Source: Lachnospiraceae bacterium UBA7205
GTDB lineage: Bacteria; Bacillota; Clostridia; Lachnospirales; Lachnospiraceae
Direction: 5' to 3'
Length of the DNA: 52,129 nt
NCBI GenBank assembly: GCA_002490665.1
Contig: DKUL01000004.1
Location: 1 to 52,129, forward strand
The stretch's first letter is position 1. Each line of letters begins with the position of its first letter. Under the pieces are notes generated by a model. It made no database searches. It had not been told where the DNA came from and was given only the letters and a program-made list of their open reading frames with translations. A program made the position numbers and the translations under genes. Below, piece after piece: positions 40,382-48,508 of this stretch.

Positions 40382-41005
40382 ATGAACGAGAAATTTTTTG
40401 ACCTTGCTAGAGAAAAACAGGACCGTATGATAAACGGTGCGATTGAAGTGTTTGCCAGAAACGGATATAAACATGCCAGCACAGATGAGATGGTAAAGGC
40501 AGTAGGTGTCAGTAAGGGACTCTGGTTTCATTATTTTGGCTCGAAGGAAGGAATCTATGTGTTCGTTTACGACTATTGTGTAAAGTATATGCTGCTGGAG
40601 CTGTCCACGGTCGTGGACGAAAATGAAAGGGATTTTTTTGAAGTAATCGGGCAGATATCCTTGGTAAAGACAAAGGTGGGGAAAAATTATCCCTATCTCA
40701 CAATTTTTCTGGAGGAAGCAGTGCACGAGACAGAGCAGGAGGTTGTTGCAAAGACAGCCGGGGCAAGAAAAACTTATGATGAGCGGATAGAGACCTACTT
40801 AAAAATGACAGAAATCGGAAATATAGTGGACAAGGCAAAGCGGGAGCGCATAAAAAAACTGCTGGATTACACAATCAGCAGCATCATCAGGGAAAAAACC
40901 GAGGAAAAAGCAGGTTCTGATGCAGTGTTCAGGGAGATAAAGGCATATATAGACCTTGTGAAGGATATGGCACTGAATCTCCCCGCAGGCAGTTATACTG
41001 GGTAA
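40382..41005 (+). CDS. TetR family transcriptional regulator
   Basis: 207 residues. The N-terminal DNA-binding domain is clear: RMINGAIEVFARNGYKHASTDEMVKAVGVSKGLWFHYFGSKEGIY, here noted as helix one RMINGAIEVFARNG, turn TDEMVKAVGV, recognition helix SKGLWFHYFGSK. The C-terminal ligand-binding half is divergent, as normal for the family. GGAGGT (40372-40377) precedes ATG 40382 closely; an in-frame ATG at 40370 is possible. It is not obviously beside a target such as an efflux pump; the neighbouring DUF6062 gene is convergent. Confidence 0.88.
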   Translation: MNEKFFDLAREKQDRMINGAIEVFARNGYKHASTDEMVKAVGVSKGLWFHYFGSKEGIYVFVYDYCVKYMLLELSTVVDENERDFFEVIGQISLVKTKVGKNYPYLTIFLEEAVHETEQEVVAKTAGARKTYDERIETYLKMTEIGNIVDKAKRERIKKLLDYTISSIIREKTEEKAGSDAVFREIKAYIDLVKDMALNLPAGSYTG

Positions 41006-41011
41006 ATTGAT

Positions 41012-41773
41012 TTATTTCTTTTGCTGGTATACAGGGGCGGCAGGATAGCCGCCCTTTAATTTTTGCATTCCGCGCTGTATGGCGTCTTTGGAATTTTTCC
41101 AGTCGGCGTCCGCGTTCCGGTAGTCGAATTTTTCCACCATCCAGCTGACATCCTCCTCAAGGCGCTTCAGGTTTGCCTCCATAAGTGGGAAGACCGTTGC
41201 AAAAAATTCATCGCACTGTTTCTGGTTTAATTTTTCCACGGCGCTCTGACACAGGTCACCAAAGTGAACAAGGCAGAACCCCTTGCTGTTTTTCAGCTTT
41301 TGCACGAAGTCTGCGTCTTTTTTGTACATATAGAAAAAAGTGTCAAGGTATCTGGCATAAGTGTCGTCATACTGACGGCAGATATAGCACGAACGCTGTT
41401 TTTCATATGCCCATGCGGTCATGGTATTGTTGAGTTCCCTGGAACGTTTCAGGCGGTCCATAAAGGAAAGCTTCGCGGGTTTGAATTTTTTCACCTCGCC
41501 TGCAAATTCCTCGTTGATTTTCTTGAAATGTGTCTTCAGAATCCATGCGTTTCCGAGTGTATTGCCGTACTGGTACATCTTGAGGAAATGGTATCGGCAG
41601 AAACCCTCCTTGTCGGTGAGGTCGCGGATATCGCTCTCCATGTACGAGGAGCCAGAGCCAAGTGTAAAATCAAGTAAATCCTGTTCAAGCTTTTGCTCAA
41701 TAAAGCAGAAGGGACATTCGTCGTCCGCCGCAAATGCATCATTCAGGGGAATAGTATATAATTGTTCTTTCAT
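41012..41773 (-). CDS. DUF6062 family protein with duplicated Cys/His modules
   Basis: 253 residues, soluble; recognised as similar to DUF6062 proteins of Clostridia, function unknown. It holds two matching cysteine modules: Cys20-x2-Cys23-x35-Cys59-x2-His62 (ECPFC ... GFCRYH) and a second around residues 130-170 (SCYIC ... GFCLVH) with x34 between. The equal spacing indicates an internal duplication and a pair of probable metal or cofactor sites. The stop lies seven bases from the TetR stop. Neighbours give no strong clue to function. Confidence 0.78.
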   Translation of the reverse strand: MKEQLYTIPLNDAFAADDECPFCFIEQKLEQDLLDFTLGSGSSYMESDIRDLTDKEGFCRYHFLKMYQYGNTLGNAWILKTHFKKINEEFAGEVKKFKPAKLSFMDRLKRSRELNNTMTAWAYEKQRSCYICRQYDDTYARYLDTFFYMYKKDADFVQKLKNSKGFCLVHFGDLCQSAVEKLNQKQCDEFFATVFPLMEANLKRLEEDVSWMVEKFDYRNADADWKNSKDAIQRGMQKLKGGYPAAPVYQQKK

Positions 41774-42071
41774 TCTAACACATCCTTATTTATTTTTACG
41801 GTTAGTGATATTGTAGCACATTTGAAGGCAGCACACCACTGCTTCAAAAAAAATTAAAAAAATTCCAAAAAATTTGGCAAAAATATATATAATTGTCAAA
41901 AAATATGTTAAGATATATGTGAATATACTTGAAATGTAAATGTTTGTATTTTTTGTAAAATTTTGCGACAGTTTCTAAGTTTATGTTCTTGTGCGTATCA
42001 TGTAATGTGCGCGTGGTGGTCAGGATGTAAAAATAAAAAAGAGTGCCGGGAGACATTGAAGGAGGTAAATT

Positions 42072-42983
42072 ATGAGTAAATTTATGGTTGCGGGATTTGT
42101 GCAGATGGAAACAATCGTCAGGGTTGAGGCGCTGCCGGTGCCCTACAAGCAGTTTGAGAGCATTCCCGATCTGGTGAACACGGGAATAGGCGGTGCAGGA
42201 TTTAACGAGGCAATGGCACTCAGGTGGCTCGGCAATGAAGTAGATTTTATGAGCATGGTGGCAAGGAGCATGTCAAAAAGGCAGATTGATGCCTACCTTA
42301 AGACAAATGAGGTGGATTTGAGTACGGATTATGTCCTGCCAATGCTTGACGGAATGCCGACCTCCGTGATTCTGTACTGCAAGGGCGGAAAACAGACCTT
42401 TGAGGATGTCAAGGATATCCGGCATGTGGATTATGATGTTGAACTGCTGGAAAGACAGATACAGGATAAGGATCTGGTGCTGATGTCAAACTGCAATTTC
42501 TGCCGGCCTCTTATTAAGCTTGCCAAGAAATACCAGAAGCCGATTGCACTCAATGTGCGCAGTATGCGCGCGGAGAAGATAGCAAATAAGGAGGACTTTC
42601 TCGCGGCAGCCGACATTCTCTATATCAGCGATGATGACCTCGAGGAAGACCCGCATGACTGCATAAAGGAATGCAGGGAGAAATATAATCCTGAGATTAT
42701 TATTATGGGAGTCGGGGATAAAGGCGTCATTCTTTACACCAAGGAGGAGAACAGCTTTATTGATTATAAACCGGTGAAAACAAATGAGATTGTGAATACC
42801 GTCGGCGCTGGAAATGCGTTGTTCTCGTCCTTCCTTCATTACTATGTCAAGACAAAGGATCCCAAGGAAGCCATTAAAAATGCCTTGCTGTTTGCATCCT
42901 ATAAAATAGGATTTGTGGGAACTTCCAACGGATTTATGACCGAGGAACAGATAGAACAGTGGAAGAGGCTTATCTGGAGATAA
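42072..42983 (+). CDS. PfkB/ribokinase-family protein with altered catalytic residue
   Basis: 303 residues, ribokinase fold. The N-terminal glycine pair region VNTGIGGAGFNEAMALRWLG and the C-terminal anion hole NTVGAGNALF match the family, but the catalytic base Asp of GAGD is Asn248 here (codon AAT). In ribokinase and fructokinase that Asp activates the substrate hydroxyl, so activity may be low, altered or absent. GGAGGT precedes ATG 42072. It is followed by a hairpin and the convergent GH94 gene. It may act as a sugar sensor, a kinase with unusual chemistry, or a relic; the sequence alone does not decide. Confidence 0.82.
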   Translation: MSKFMVAGFVQMETIVRVEALPVPYKQFESIPDLVNTGIGGAGFNEAMALRWLGNEVDFMSMVARSMSKRQIDAYLKTNEVDLSTDYVLPMLDGMPTSVILYCKGGKQTFEDVKDIRHVDYDVELLERQIQDKDLVLMSNCNFCRPLIKLAKKYQKPIALNVRSMRAEKIANKEDFLAAADILYISDDDLEEDPHDCIKECREKYNPEIIIMGVGDKGVILYTKEENSFIDYKPVKTNEIVNTVGAGNALFSSFLHYYVKTKDPKEAIKNALLFASYKIGFVGTSNGFMTEEQIEQWKRLIWR

Positions 42984-42984
42984 G

Positions 42985-43021
42985 AATCGAGTAGGGGAGA
43001 GGAACATTCCCCTACTCGATT
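42985..43021. terminator. Hairpin between the PfkB-type and GH94 genes, probable bidirectional terminator
   Basis: AATCGAGTAGGGGA (42985-42998) pairs perfectly with TCCCCTACTCGATT (43008-43021) around a nine-base loop. Neither side has a long T-run, so efficiency may be moderate. Confidence 0.7.
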
Positions 43022-43037
43022 GCGTTATAGGCAGTTA

Positions 43038-45473
43038 TTATCCCATGATAACTTCGACAGTCACATCGGATTTTCCGGCTTCAAACGGAATGATGCAGCC
43101 GTCAACCCTGGTACCGTCAACCGTCATGGAGGCGATGCCTTTCTGGACATTGTCCGGATTTTTTACAGTAATATGGTACACCACGTCCCTGAAGCGCCTT
43201 GTCAGCCTGAAGTCTCCAAATCCTGTCGGTACGCAGGGGTCAATGCGCAGCCCCTTGTGGGTCGGATAGACACCAAGGATATACTGTGATATGTTGGCAA
43301 ATGTCCACGCGGCAGTACCAGTCAGCCAGCTGTTCTTTGCCTCGCCGTGATATTTTGCGTCGCGCCCTGCAACCATCTGTGAGTAAACATAGGGCTCTGT
43401 CCGGTGGATTTCGCTGATATCCTCCACATAAGATGGGCATGTTTTCTTGTAGATTTCAAATGCCCTGTCACCATGTCCGATAACCGTTTCCGCGATGGAA
43501 ACCCATGGATTGTTGTGGCAGAAGATGCCTGCATTTTCTTTGTATCCGGGTGGGTAGGAAGAAATTTCACCAAGCTCGACATGATATTTCGTGTAAGCCG
43601 GCTGCAAAATCATGATGCCGTATTTCGTGTCAAGCTTTTCCTTGACGGAATTCAATGCCTTTTGGGCAAGACCTTCCTTCACGCCGATGCCGGCAAGCAC
43701 GCAGAATCCCTGCGGCTCAATATAAATCTGGCCTTCCTCACATTCCTTGGAGCCGACCTTGTTGCTGTGGGCGTCGTAGGCTCTCACGAACCATTCGCCG
43801 TCCCATCCGTCCTTGAGGACGGCGTCATACATAACGGCAACTTCATTCCTTGCGCGTTCTGCCTCCGCGCTGTCGCCGAGAAGCTCCGCAAGCTGTGCGT
43901 ACTCCTCGCCGTATTTTACGAACATTCCGGCAATAAATACAGACTCGGCAACAGGTCCCTCGCTTGGACCAAAAGTCTGGAACGATTCGCCCGGATGCTC
44001 GGAAAAGCAGTTCAGGTTCAGGCAGTCATTCCAGTCGGCGCGCCCGATAAGCGGCAGCTGGTGAGGCCCCTTGTGGTTTACAATATAATCAAATGAACGT
44101 TTCAGGTGTTCCATCAGTGTTGTTGCGACACGCATGTCATTGTCGTACGGAACCATCTCTTTCAGGATGGACAGGTCGCCCGTCTCGCGGACGTATGCGC
44201 TTGTGCCGGCAATCAGCCACAGCGGGTCGTCATTGAAGCCGCTTCCGATATCGGAGTTTCCCTTTTTGGTGAGGGGCTGGTACTGGTGGTACGCGCTTCC
44301 GTCCTGGAACTGCGTCGAGGCAATATCAATGATGCGTTCCCGTGCGCGCTCGGGAATCAGATGCACGAAACCGAGCAAGTCCTGACAGGAATCCCGAAAT
44401 CCCATTCCGCGCCCGATACCGGACTCATAGTAGGAAGCGGAGCGGCTCATGTTGAAGGTGACCATGCACTGGTACTGGTTCCAGATATTGACCATTCTGT
44501 TTACGTTTTCGTCAGAAGATTCAACAGTATAACGGCAAAGAAGATTTTTCCAGTAATCGTTTAATTCTGAAAATGCCTTGTCAACAGCGGCGTCAGAATT
44601 GTACTTTGCAATCATTGCATTGGCAGGCTTCTTGTTGATGACGTTCGGCGCCTCAAATTTTTCCTCGACAGGGTTTTCCAGATACCCAAGGAGGAATACA
44701 TAGGATTTTTCCTCGCCGGGAGCCAGCGTGATGTCAATCTGGTGCGCGGCAATCGGAGCCCAGCCGCTCGCCATGGAGTTTGTGCATTTTCCCGCCATCA
44801 CGGCCTCCGGTTTGTCAGCGCCGTTGTAAGTGCCGATAAAGCTTTCGCGGATTGTGTCGAATCCGTCGACATCCGTGTTGACGGTGTAGACAGCATAGTG
44901 GTTCCTTCTCTCCCGGTACTCTGTCTTGTGATAGATGGCGGAGCCGACAACCTCCACCTCGCCGGTGCTTAAGTTGCGCTGGAAGTTTCTGGAATCGTCA
45001 TCAGCGTTCCACAGACACCATTCCACATAGGAGAACAGGGAAATTTTTTTCTCTGCGTCAGCATTGTTTTTGATTTTAACCTGTGAAATTTCGCAGTTGT
45101 CATTCATCGGCACAAACGTGAGGACAGATGCCTGCACGTTATTTTTGGCGGAAGTAAAGCGGCTGTAGCCAATGCCGTGGCGGCATTCATAGGAGTCAAG
45201 TTCTGTCTTGGATGGCTGCCATCCCGGATTCCATACGGTGTCGCTGTCTTTTATGTAGAAATATTTACCGTTTGTATCGTAGGGCACATCGTTGTAGCGG
45301 TAGCGTGTGAGACGCAGGAGCTTTGCGTCTTTGTAGAAAGTATAGCCGCCGCAGGTGTTTGAGATGAGTGAGAAAAATTCCCTGCATCCCAGATAGTTAA
45401 TCCAGGGGAGGGGGGTTTTGGGGGTTGTAATGACATATTCGCGGTGCGCATCATCAAAATATCCGAATTTCAT
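43038..45473 (-). CDS. GH94 phosphorylase, cellobiose phosphorylase-like
   Basis: 811 residues, the standard length of cellobiose phosphorylases. Splits a beta-glucoside (probably cellobiose) with phosphate to glucose 1-phosphate plus glucose, saving ATP. Landmarks: the start MKFGYFDDAHREYVITTPKTP, GIGRGMGFRDSCQDLLG, SGFNDDPLWLI and the catalytic-Asp segment IGRADWNDCLNLN. No signal peptide, so cytosolic. Exact acceptor (cellobiose, cellodextrin or laminaribiose) cannot be fixed; laminaribiose would fit the GH16 glucanases. The start at 45473 has AAAGGAG about ten bases upstream. It is divergent from a LacI-type regulator with a matching operator on each side. Confidence 0.93.
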   Translation of the reverse strand: MKFGYFDDAHREYVITTPKTPLPWINYLGCREFFSLISNTCGGYTFYKDAKLLRLTRYRYNDVPYDTNGKYFYIKDSDTVWNPGWQPSKTELDSYECRHGIGYSRFTSAKNNVQASVLTFVPMNDNCEISQVKIKNNADAEKKISLFSYVEWCLWNADDDSRNFQRNLSTGEVEVVGSAIYHKTEYRERRNHYAVYTVNTDVDGFDTIRESFIGTYNGADKPEAVMAGKCTNSMASGWAPIAAHQIDITLAPGEEKSYVFLLGYLENPVEEKFEAPNVINKKPANAMIAKYNSDAAVDKAFSELNDYWKNLLCRYTVESSDENVNRMVNIWNQYQCMVTFNMSRSASYYESGIGRGMGFRDSCQDLLGFVHLIPERARERIIDIASTQFQDGSAYHQYQPLTKKGNSDIGSGFNDDPLWLIAGTSAYVRETGDLSILKEMVPYDNDMRVATTLMEHLKRSFDYIVNHKGPHQLPLIGRADWNDCLNLNCFSEHPGESFQTFGPSEGPVAESVFIAGMFVKYGEEYAQLAELLGDSAEAERARNEVAVMYDAVLKDGWDGEWFVRAYDAHSNKVGSKECEEGQIYIEPQGFCVLAGIGVKEGLAQKALNSVKEKLDTKYGIMILQPAYTKYHVELGEISSYPPGYKENAGIFCHNNPWVSIAETVIGHGDRAFEIYKKTCPSYVEDISEIHRTEPYVYSQMVAGRDAKYHGEAKNSWLTGTAAWTFANISQYILGVYPTHKGLRIDPCVPTGFGDFRLTRRFRDVVYHITVKNPDNVQKGIASMTVDGTRVDGCIIPFEAGKSDVTVEVIMG

Positions 45474-45526
45474 AGTTCGTTTCTCCTTTTTCCTTGTCAT
45501 GCGTCAGAACATGTTCCAGCTCCAAC

Positions 45527-45542
45527 GAAAACGTTTAAGTAA
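45527..45542. promoter_or_regulatory. LacI-type operator copy 1, GH94 side
   Basis: GAAAACGTTTAAGTAA, centred on the palindrome AAACGTTT with the central CG typical of LacI/GalR sites. It lies just downstream of the predicted GH94 -10 box, where bound repressor would block transcription. Confidence 0.75.
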
Positions 45543-45550
45543 CCTTTGTA

Positions 45551-45578
45551 AATATAATCTACCACATATGGGCAACAA
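45551..45578 (-). promoter_or_regulatory. Likely promoter of the GH94 gene
   Basis: On the minus strand TTGTTG (45573-45578), 16 bases, TATATT (45551-45556). Transcription would begin near 45544, at the edge of operator copy 1. Confidence 0.6.
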
Positions 45579-45622
45579 AATGCAAGATAAAAATAAAATA
45601 TTTTGTGATATAAAAAATTTGC

Positions 45623-45652
45623 TTGCTAAAAAAGCACTATTTGCGATATGAT
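45623..45652 (+). promoter_or_regulatory. Likely promoter of the LacI regulator gene
   Basis: TTGCTA (45623-45628), 18 bases, TATGAT (45647-45652). Transcription would begin near 45659, just before operator copy 2. Confidence 0.6.
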
Positions 45653-45660
45653 AAGGTTAT

Positions 45661-45676
45661 GAAAACGATTAAGTAA
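45661..45676. promoter_or_regulatory. LacI-type operator copy 2, regulator side
   Basis: GAAAACGATTAAGTAA differs from copy 1 in one of 16 bases. The two are 134 bases apart in the same orientation, each next to one of the two divergent promoters, which suggests autoregulation and control of GH94, perhaps through a DNA loop. Confidence 0.75.
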
Positions 45677-45709
45677 AAGGTGGTTTTCATTTGCGAAAAG
45701 GAGAAAGAT

Positions 45710-46723
45710 ATGGTTTCTATGAAAGACATTGCTGCTGCCTGTGAGGTTTCTGTCGCCACGGTCAGCAAGGCATTAAATAATCAGGGTGACATTGGTGAGG
45801 ATACAAAGGAAAAAATTAAGAGTACTGCGAAAAGGCTCGGGTATCATCCGAATTTTTCCGCCAGGGCGCTTAAGACAAACCGGACATATAATCTGGGGGT
45901 ACTTTATAAAGAAGGCTCGGGAAGCGGCCTGACGCATGACTATTTTTCGCAGGTACTTGAGAGTTTTAAAAACACGGCTGAGAACAGCGGATATGACATC
46001 ACGTTTTTGAGCAATTCCAAGATAAGGAAGGACAGTATGTCCTATCTGGAACATACGATTTACAGGAGAATGGACGGCGTCATGGTTGCGGTTGCCGACT
46101 ATAAAGATGCGGAAGTGATTGCGCTTTTGCAGAGCGAGGTTCCTGTAGTCACGATAGACTATCTGTTCAATGGGAGAATTTCAATTATGTCGGACAATAT
46201 AACCGGCATGCAGGAGCTTCTCTCCTACATTTACAGCCAGGGACACAGGGAAATTGCCTATATCTGCGGGGAGGAATCCCTGGTGACCACCAACAGGGTT
46301 TCCACGTATTATCGTTTTATGGAAGAACATGGAATCCGGGTCCGGGGAGAATTTTTGCAGAAGGGAAAATACAGGGATTCCCATGCGGCAGGCCAGATTA
46401 CCAGTAAGCTTTTGGATTTGGAACAGCCGCCGACCTGTATACTGTATGCGGATGATTTTTCGGCGATAGGCGGCATGAATGTCATCAGGGACAGGGGGCT
46501 TAGGATGCCGGAAGACATCTCGGTCGCCGGCTATGACAACATTCTGATTGCCTCGCAGCTTGAGCCGCGTTTGACGACATATCAGCAGGACACGGTGGCA
46601 ATCGGCTGCATGGCGGCAGAGAAGCTCGTCAGCCTGATTGAGAATCCGATGGTAACGCCAATCACCCAGTATACAGTCGGCGGGGAGCTGGTGAGGGGCA
46701 GATCCGTTGCATGTATAAAATAA
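45710..46723 (+). CDS. LacI-family repressor, likely controlling the GH94 gene
   Basis: 337 residues. DNA-binding domain MKDIAAACEVSVATVSKALN with the hinge GYHPNFSARAL, then a periplasmic-binding-like sensor domain (NLGVLYKEGSGSGLTHDYF ... ISVAGYDNILIASQLEPRLTT). AAAGGAG lies seven bases before ATG 45710. The regulator is divergent from the GH94 gene and two near-identical operator-like sites flank the promoters. The effector is probably the oligosaccharide or sugar cut by the GH94 enzyme. The same sensor fold occurs without the DNA-binding part in the diguanylate cyclase at 3068-4936. Confidence 0.92.
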   Translation: MVSMKDIAAACEVSVATVSKALNNQGDIGEDTKEKIKSTAKRLGYHPNFSARALKTNRTYNLGVLYKEGSGSGLTHDYFSQVLESFKNTAENSGYDITFLSNSKIRKDSMSYLEHTIYRRMDGVMVAVADYKDAEVIALLQSEVPVVTIDYLFNGRISIMSDNITGMQELLSYIYSQGHREIAYICGEESLVTTNRVSTYYRFMEEHGIRVRGEFLQKGKYRDSHAAGQITSKLLDLEQPPTCILYADDFSAIGGMNVIRDRGLRMPEDISVAGYDNILIASQLEPRLTTYQQDTVAIGCMAAEKLVSLIENPMVTPITQYTVGGELVRGRSVACIK

Positions 46724-46835
46724 ACGTCATTTTCTTTTGTTTTTTGTGAAATTTTATAATTCGTTAATTTACCTTGGTTGTTTCGTATGATAGGATAAGA
46801 TATATGTTAACGACAGATGAAAACGGAGAGGTAGT

Positions 46836-47222
46836 ATGGCAGGGATCGTTTATGATGCCAGGCGTATAAAGGCATATGGGGGACTTCTTGCGCTTGGGGA
46901 GATTGCAGATGAGACAAAAGAGTGGTGTGACGAACTCTGGGAGGAGCTTGTGTTTGACCCGGGGCTTCTCGAGGAACTTGTCTTTTACCTGGAACACCGC
47001 TTCCTGATGGACAAAGTGCGCTGTGAAGGATACGGGCTGACGGATTTGTATATATGGCAGATGAACAGATATAACCTGATTGGTGACTCGGGAAAAAACA
47101 CGGATGCCTGCAACAAGGACAGAATGGTACTCCATGCGTTCCGGGATATGGTAGAAATGAAAAGAAATCCTGCGGCATATGTGCGGAAGCTGACAATGGG
47201 CAGGGGAATGGATCAGGCATAA
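46836..47222 (+). CDS. Unknown conserved-looking helical protein
   Basis: 128 residues, soluble, no family recognised. The N-terminus YDARRIKAYGGLLALGEI is followed by an acidic-aromatic helix (EWCDELWEELVFDPGLLEELVFYLEHRF) and a middle GYGLTDLYIWQMNRYN. Composition is rich in Glu, Leu, Tyr, Arg and Met and lacks glycine loops. AGAGGT precedes ATG 46836, and the whole frame is open with normal codon use, so it is probably real. It stands between the LacI gene and a HAAS-domain gene, with ~95 bases to the latter; a link to either is not evident. Confidence 0.65.
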   Translation: MAGIVYDARRIKAYGGLLALGEIADETKEWCDELWEELVFDPGLLEELVFYLEHRFLMDKVRCEGYGLTDLYIWQMNRYNLIGDSGKNTDACNKDRMVLHAFRDMVEMKRNPAAYVRKLTMGRGMDQA

Positions 47223-47317
47223 ATGCTGAAAACGGCGTGGAACCAGAGATTATACTGGCGGTCAAAAAGACTGCCTGCCCAGTATAATGATACATACGGT
47301 ATAAATGGGAGATTTTT

Positions 47318-47773
47318 ATGGACTGTGATGAATTTTTAATACAATTTCGCGAAGCCCTTGACGGAAAAGTATCCGAGAATGTGATACAGGAAAATGTGAG
47401 TTATTACAGGTCATATATCAATGGTCAGACTGCGAATGGCAGGAACGAGTCGGAGGTGCTGAAAATGCTCGGCGACCCAAGGCTTCTGGCAAAAACGATA
47501 GAGGAGAGCAGCAAGTTTGCGTCAGGCGGGCAGCAGGACAGCCGGAATGGGTATGAGGGAGGCCGGGATGGCGATTACGGCTATGAGGAAACCATAAAGG
47601 GCAGGCACATCAGGCTTCCGGGATGGCTTGTCACAGGGATTGTGGTGTTTGTGGTTATTCTTTTGCTGACAGTTGTGTTTAAGGTATTTGTTTTTCTGGC
47701 ACCGGTTGTCCTCCTGTTTCTGTTTGGCGGTTTTCTGGTCAGGACGATTCGGGGCTGGTGGAAAGGCGAATGA
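47318..47773 (+). CDS. HAAS/DUF1700 domain membrane protein
   Basis: 151 residues. Residues ~1-65 match the HAAS-type helical domain: DEFLIQFREALDGKVSE, VIQENVSYYRSYIN, ESEVLKMLGDPRLLAKTI. A charged Gly/Asp linker and a basic RHIRLPG precede two hydrophobic segments (~100-147; GIVVFVVILLLTVVFKVFVF and VVLLFLFGGFLV). Full DUF1700 proteins often control membrane proteins or pair with a PadR repressor; none is seen here. The ribosome site is not strong (GGGAG). A terminator follows. Confidence 0.82.
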   Translation: MDCDEFLIQFREALDGKVSENVIQENVSYYRSYINGQTANGRNESEVLKMLGDPRLLAKTIEESSKFASGGQQDSRNGYEGGRDGDYGYEETIKGRHIRLPGWLVTGIVVFVVILLLTVVFKVFVFLAPVVLLFLFGGFLVRTIRGWWKGE

Positions 47774-47828
47774 AAAAGTTTCGCTTTTTGTTGAAATGGT
47801 CTGCGTTGTCGCAATTTCATATAAAATG

Positions 47829-47855
47829 AAAAACGACCACTGAGTGGTCGTTTTT
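47829..47855 (+). terminator. Terminator after the HAAS-domain gene
   Basis: Stem AAAAACGACCAC (47829-47840) with GTGGTCGTTTTT (47844-47855), three-base loop. Perfect 12 bp, works in both directions. Confidence 0.92.
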
Positions 47856-48178
47856 CGTTAAGGGGAGTATAAATAATTAATATATAAGGGTTGTAAAGAG
47901 GATTGAAGGAGTATCTCTTTACTAACATCAGTATATCAATTGTGACCTCAAAGGTCAATACATTTCTTAAAATAAAATCTAACAAACAATAATTATCATA
48001 TTTGGGCAGTGTTTCCAAGGTAAACATTATATGTTAATAAAAAGTATTGAATAAAAATGTGCATTTGTGCAAATCCTATCTGTGTAGCATGAAAAGAATG
48101 CTGGTGGCATACAAAATTACAAATACGGTGTATGCCATAAAAAAGGGAATGTATTCCCAAAAAATTGGAGGTATCATT
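47856..48178. other. AT-rich noncoding stretch with several short hairpins
   Basis: No gene was found. Inverted repeats: GTAAAGAG (47893-47900) with CTCTTTAC (47915-47922); TGACCT-CAA-AGGTCA (47942-47956); and GGGAAT-GT-ATTCCC (48145-48158), which lies close to the ribosome site of the next gene. No known RNA family was recognised. GCATG (48087-48091), 16 bases, CATACAA (48108-48114) is a possible sigma-G-like promoter for the small gene behind it; very tentative. Confidence 0.4.
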
Positions 48179-48361
48179 ATGTCTGGAACAAACAACAGCT
48201 ACGAGCAGAACAAGACAAACAACAATTATCAGAATTCGCAGAACTCACAGAATTCACAGGGTTCGAACAGCACAAACAACAGCAATTCTGACAACAACCA
48301 GAAGAACAGCAAGAACAGCACAAACAACAGCACAAACAACAACAATAACAACAATAAGTAA
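48179..48361 (+). CDS. Asn/Ser/Gln-rich low-complexity small protein, possibly spore-associated
   Basis: 60 residues made almost only of Asn, Ser, Gln, Thr, Lys and Gly, with no hydrophobic core, ending in an Asn run. Repeats include QNS three times in tandem and several STNN units. Composition recalls gamma-type small acid-soluble spore proteins, which store amino acids, but the defining motif is not present. The gene is supported by GGAGGT about eight bases before ATG 48179 and a terminator right after its stop. Upstream lies a GGGAAT/ATTCCC palindrome and a weak sigma-G-like promoter. Function is unknown. Confidence 0.65.
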   Translation: MSGTNNSYEQNKTNNNYQNSQNSQNSQGSNSTNNSNSDNNQKNSKNSTNNSTNNNNNNNK

Positions 48362-48379
48362 TTGGTGCTGGAACGGAGA

Positions 48380-48411
48380 AGACAGGGCTTTATACAGGTC
48401 CTGTCTTTTTC
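48380..48411 (+). terminator. Terminator after the Asn-rich small gene
   Basis: AGACAGG (48380-48386) pairs with CCTGTCT (48400-48406) and is followed by a five-T tract. The loop of thirteen bases is somewhat long. Confidence 0.8.
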
Positions 48412-48508
48412 TGTTGCGGTTTGATAGAAATGATTTGACAGATAAAAGATAATACATATAATTAGAAGTAACGGCTTGTAAATAATAAAATGAAGATGGA
48501 GCAGACGA

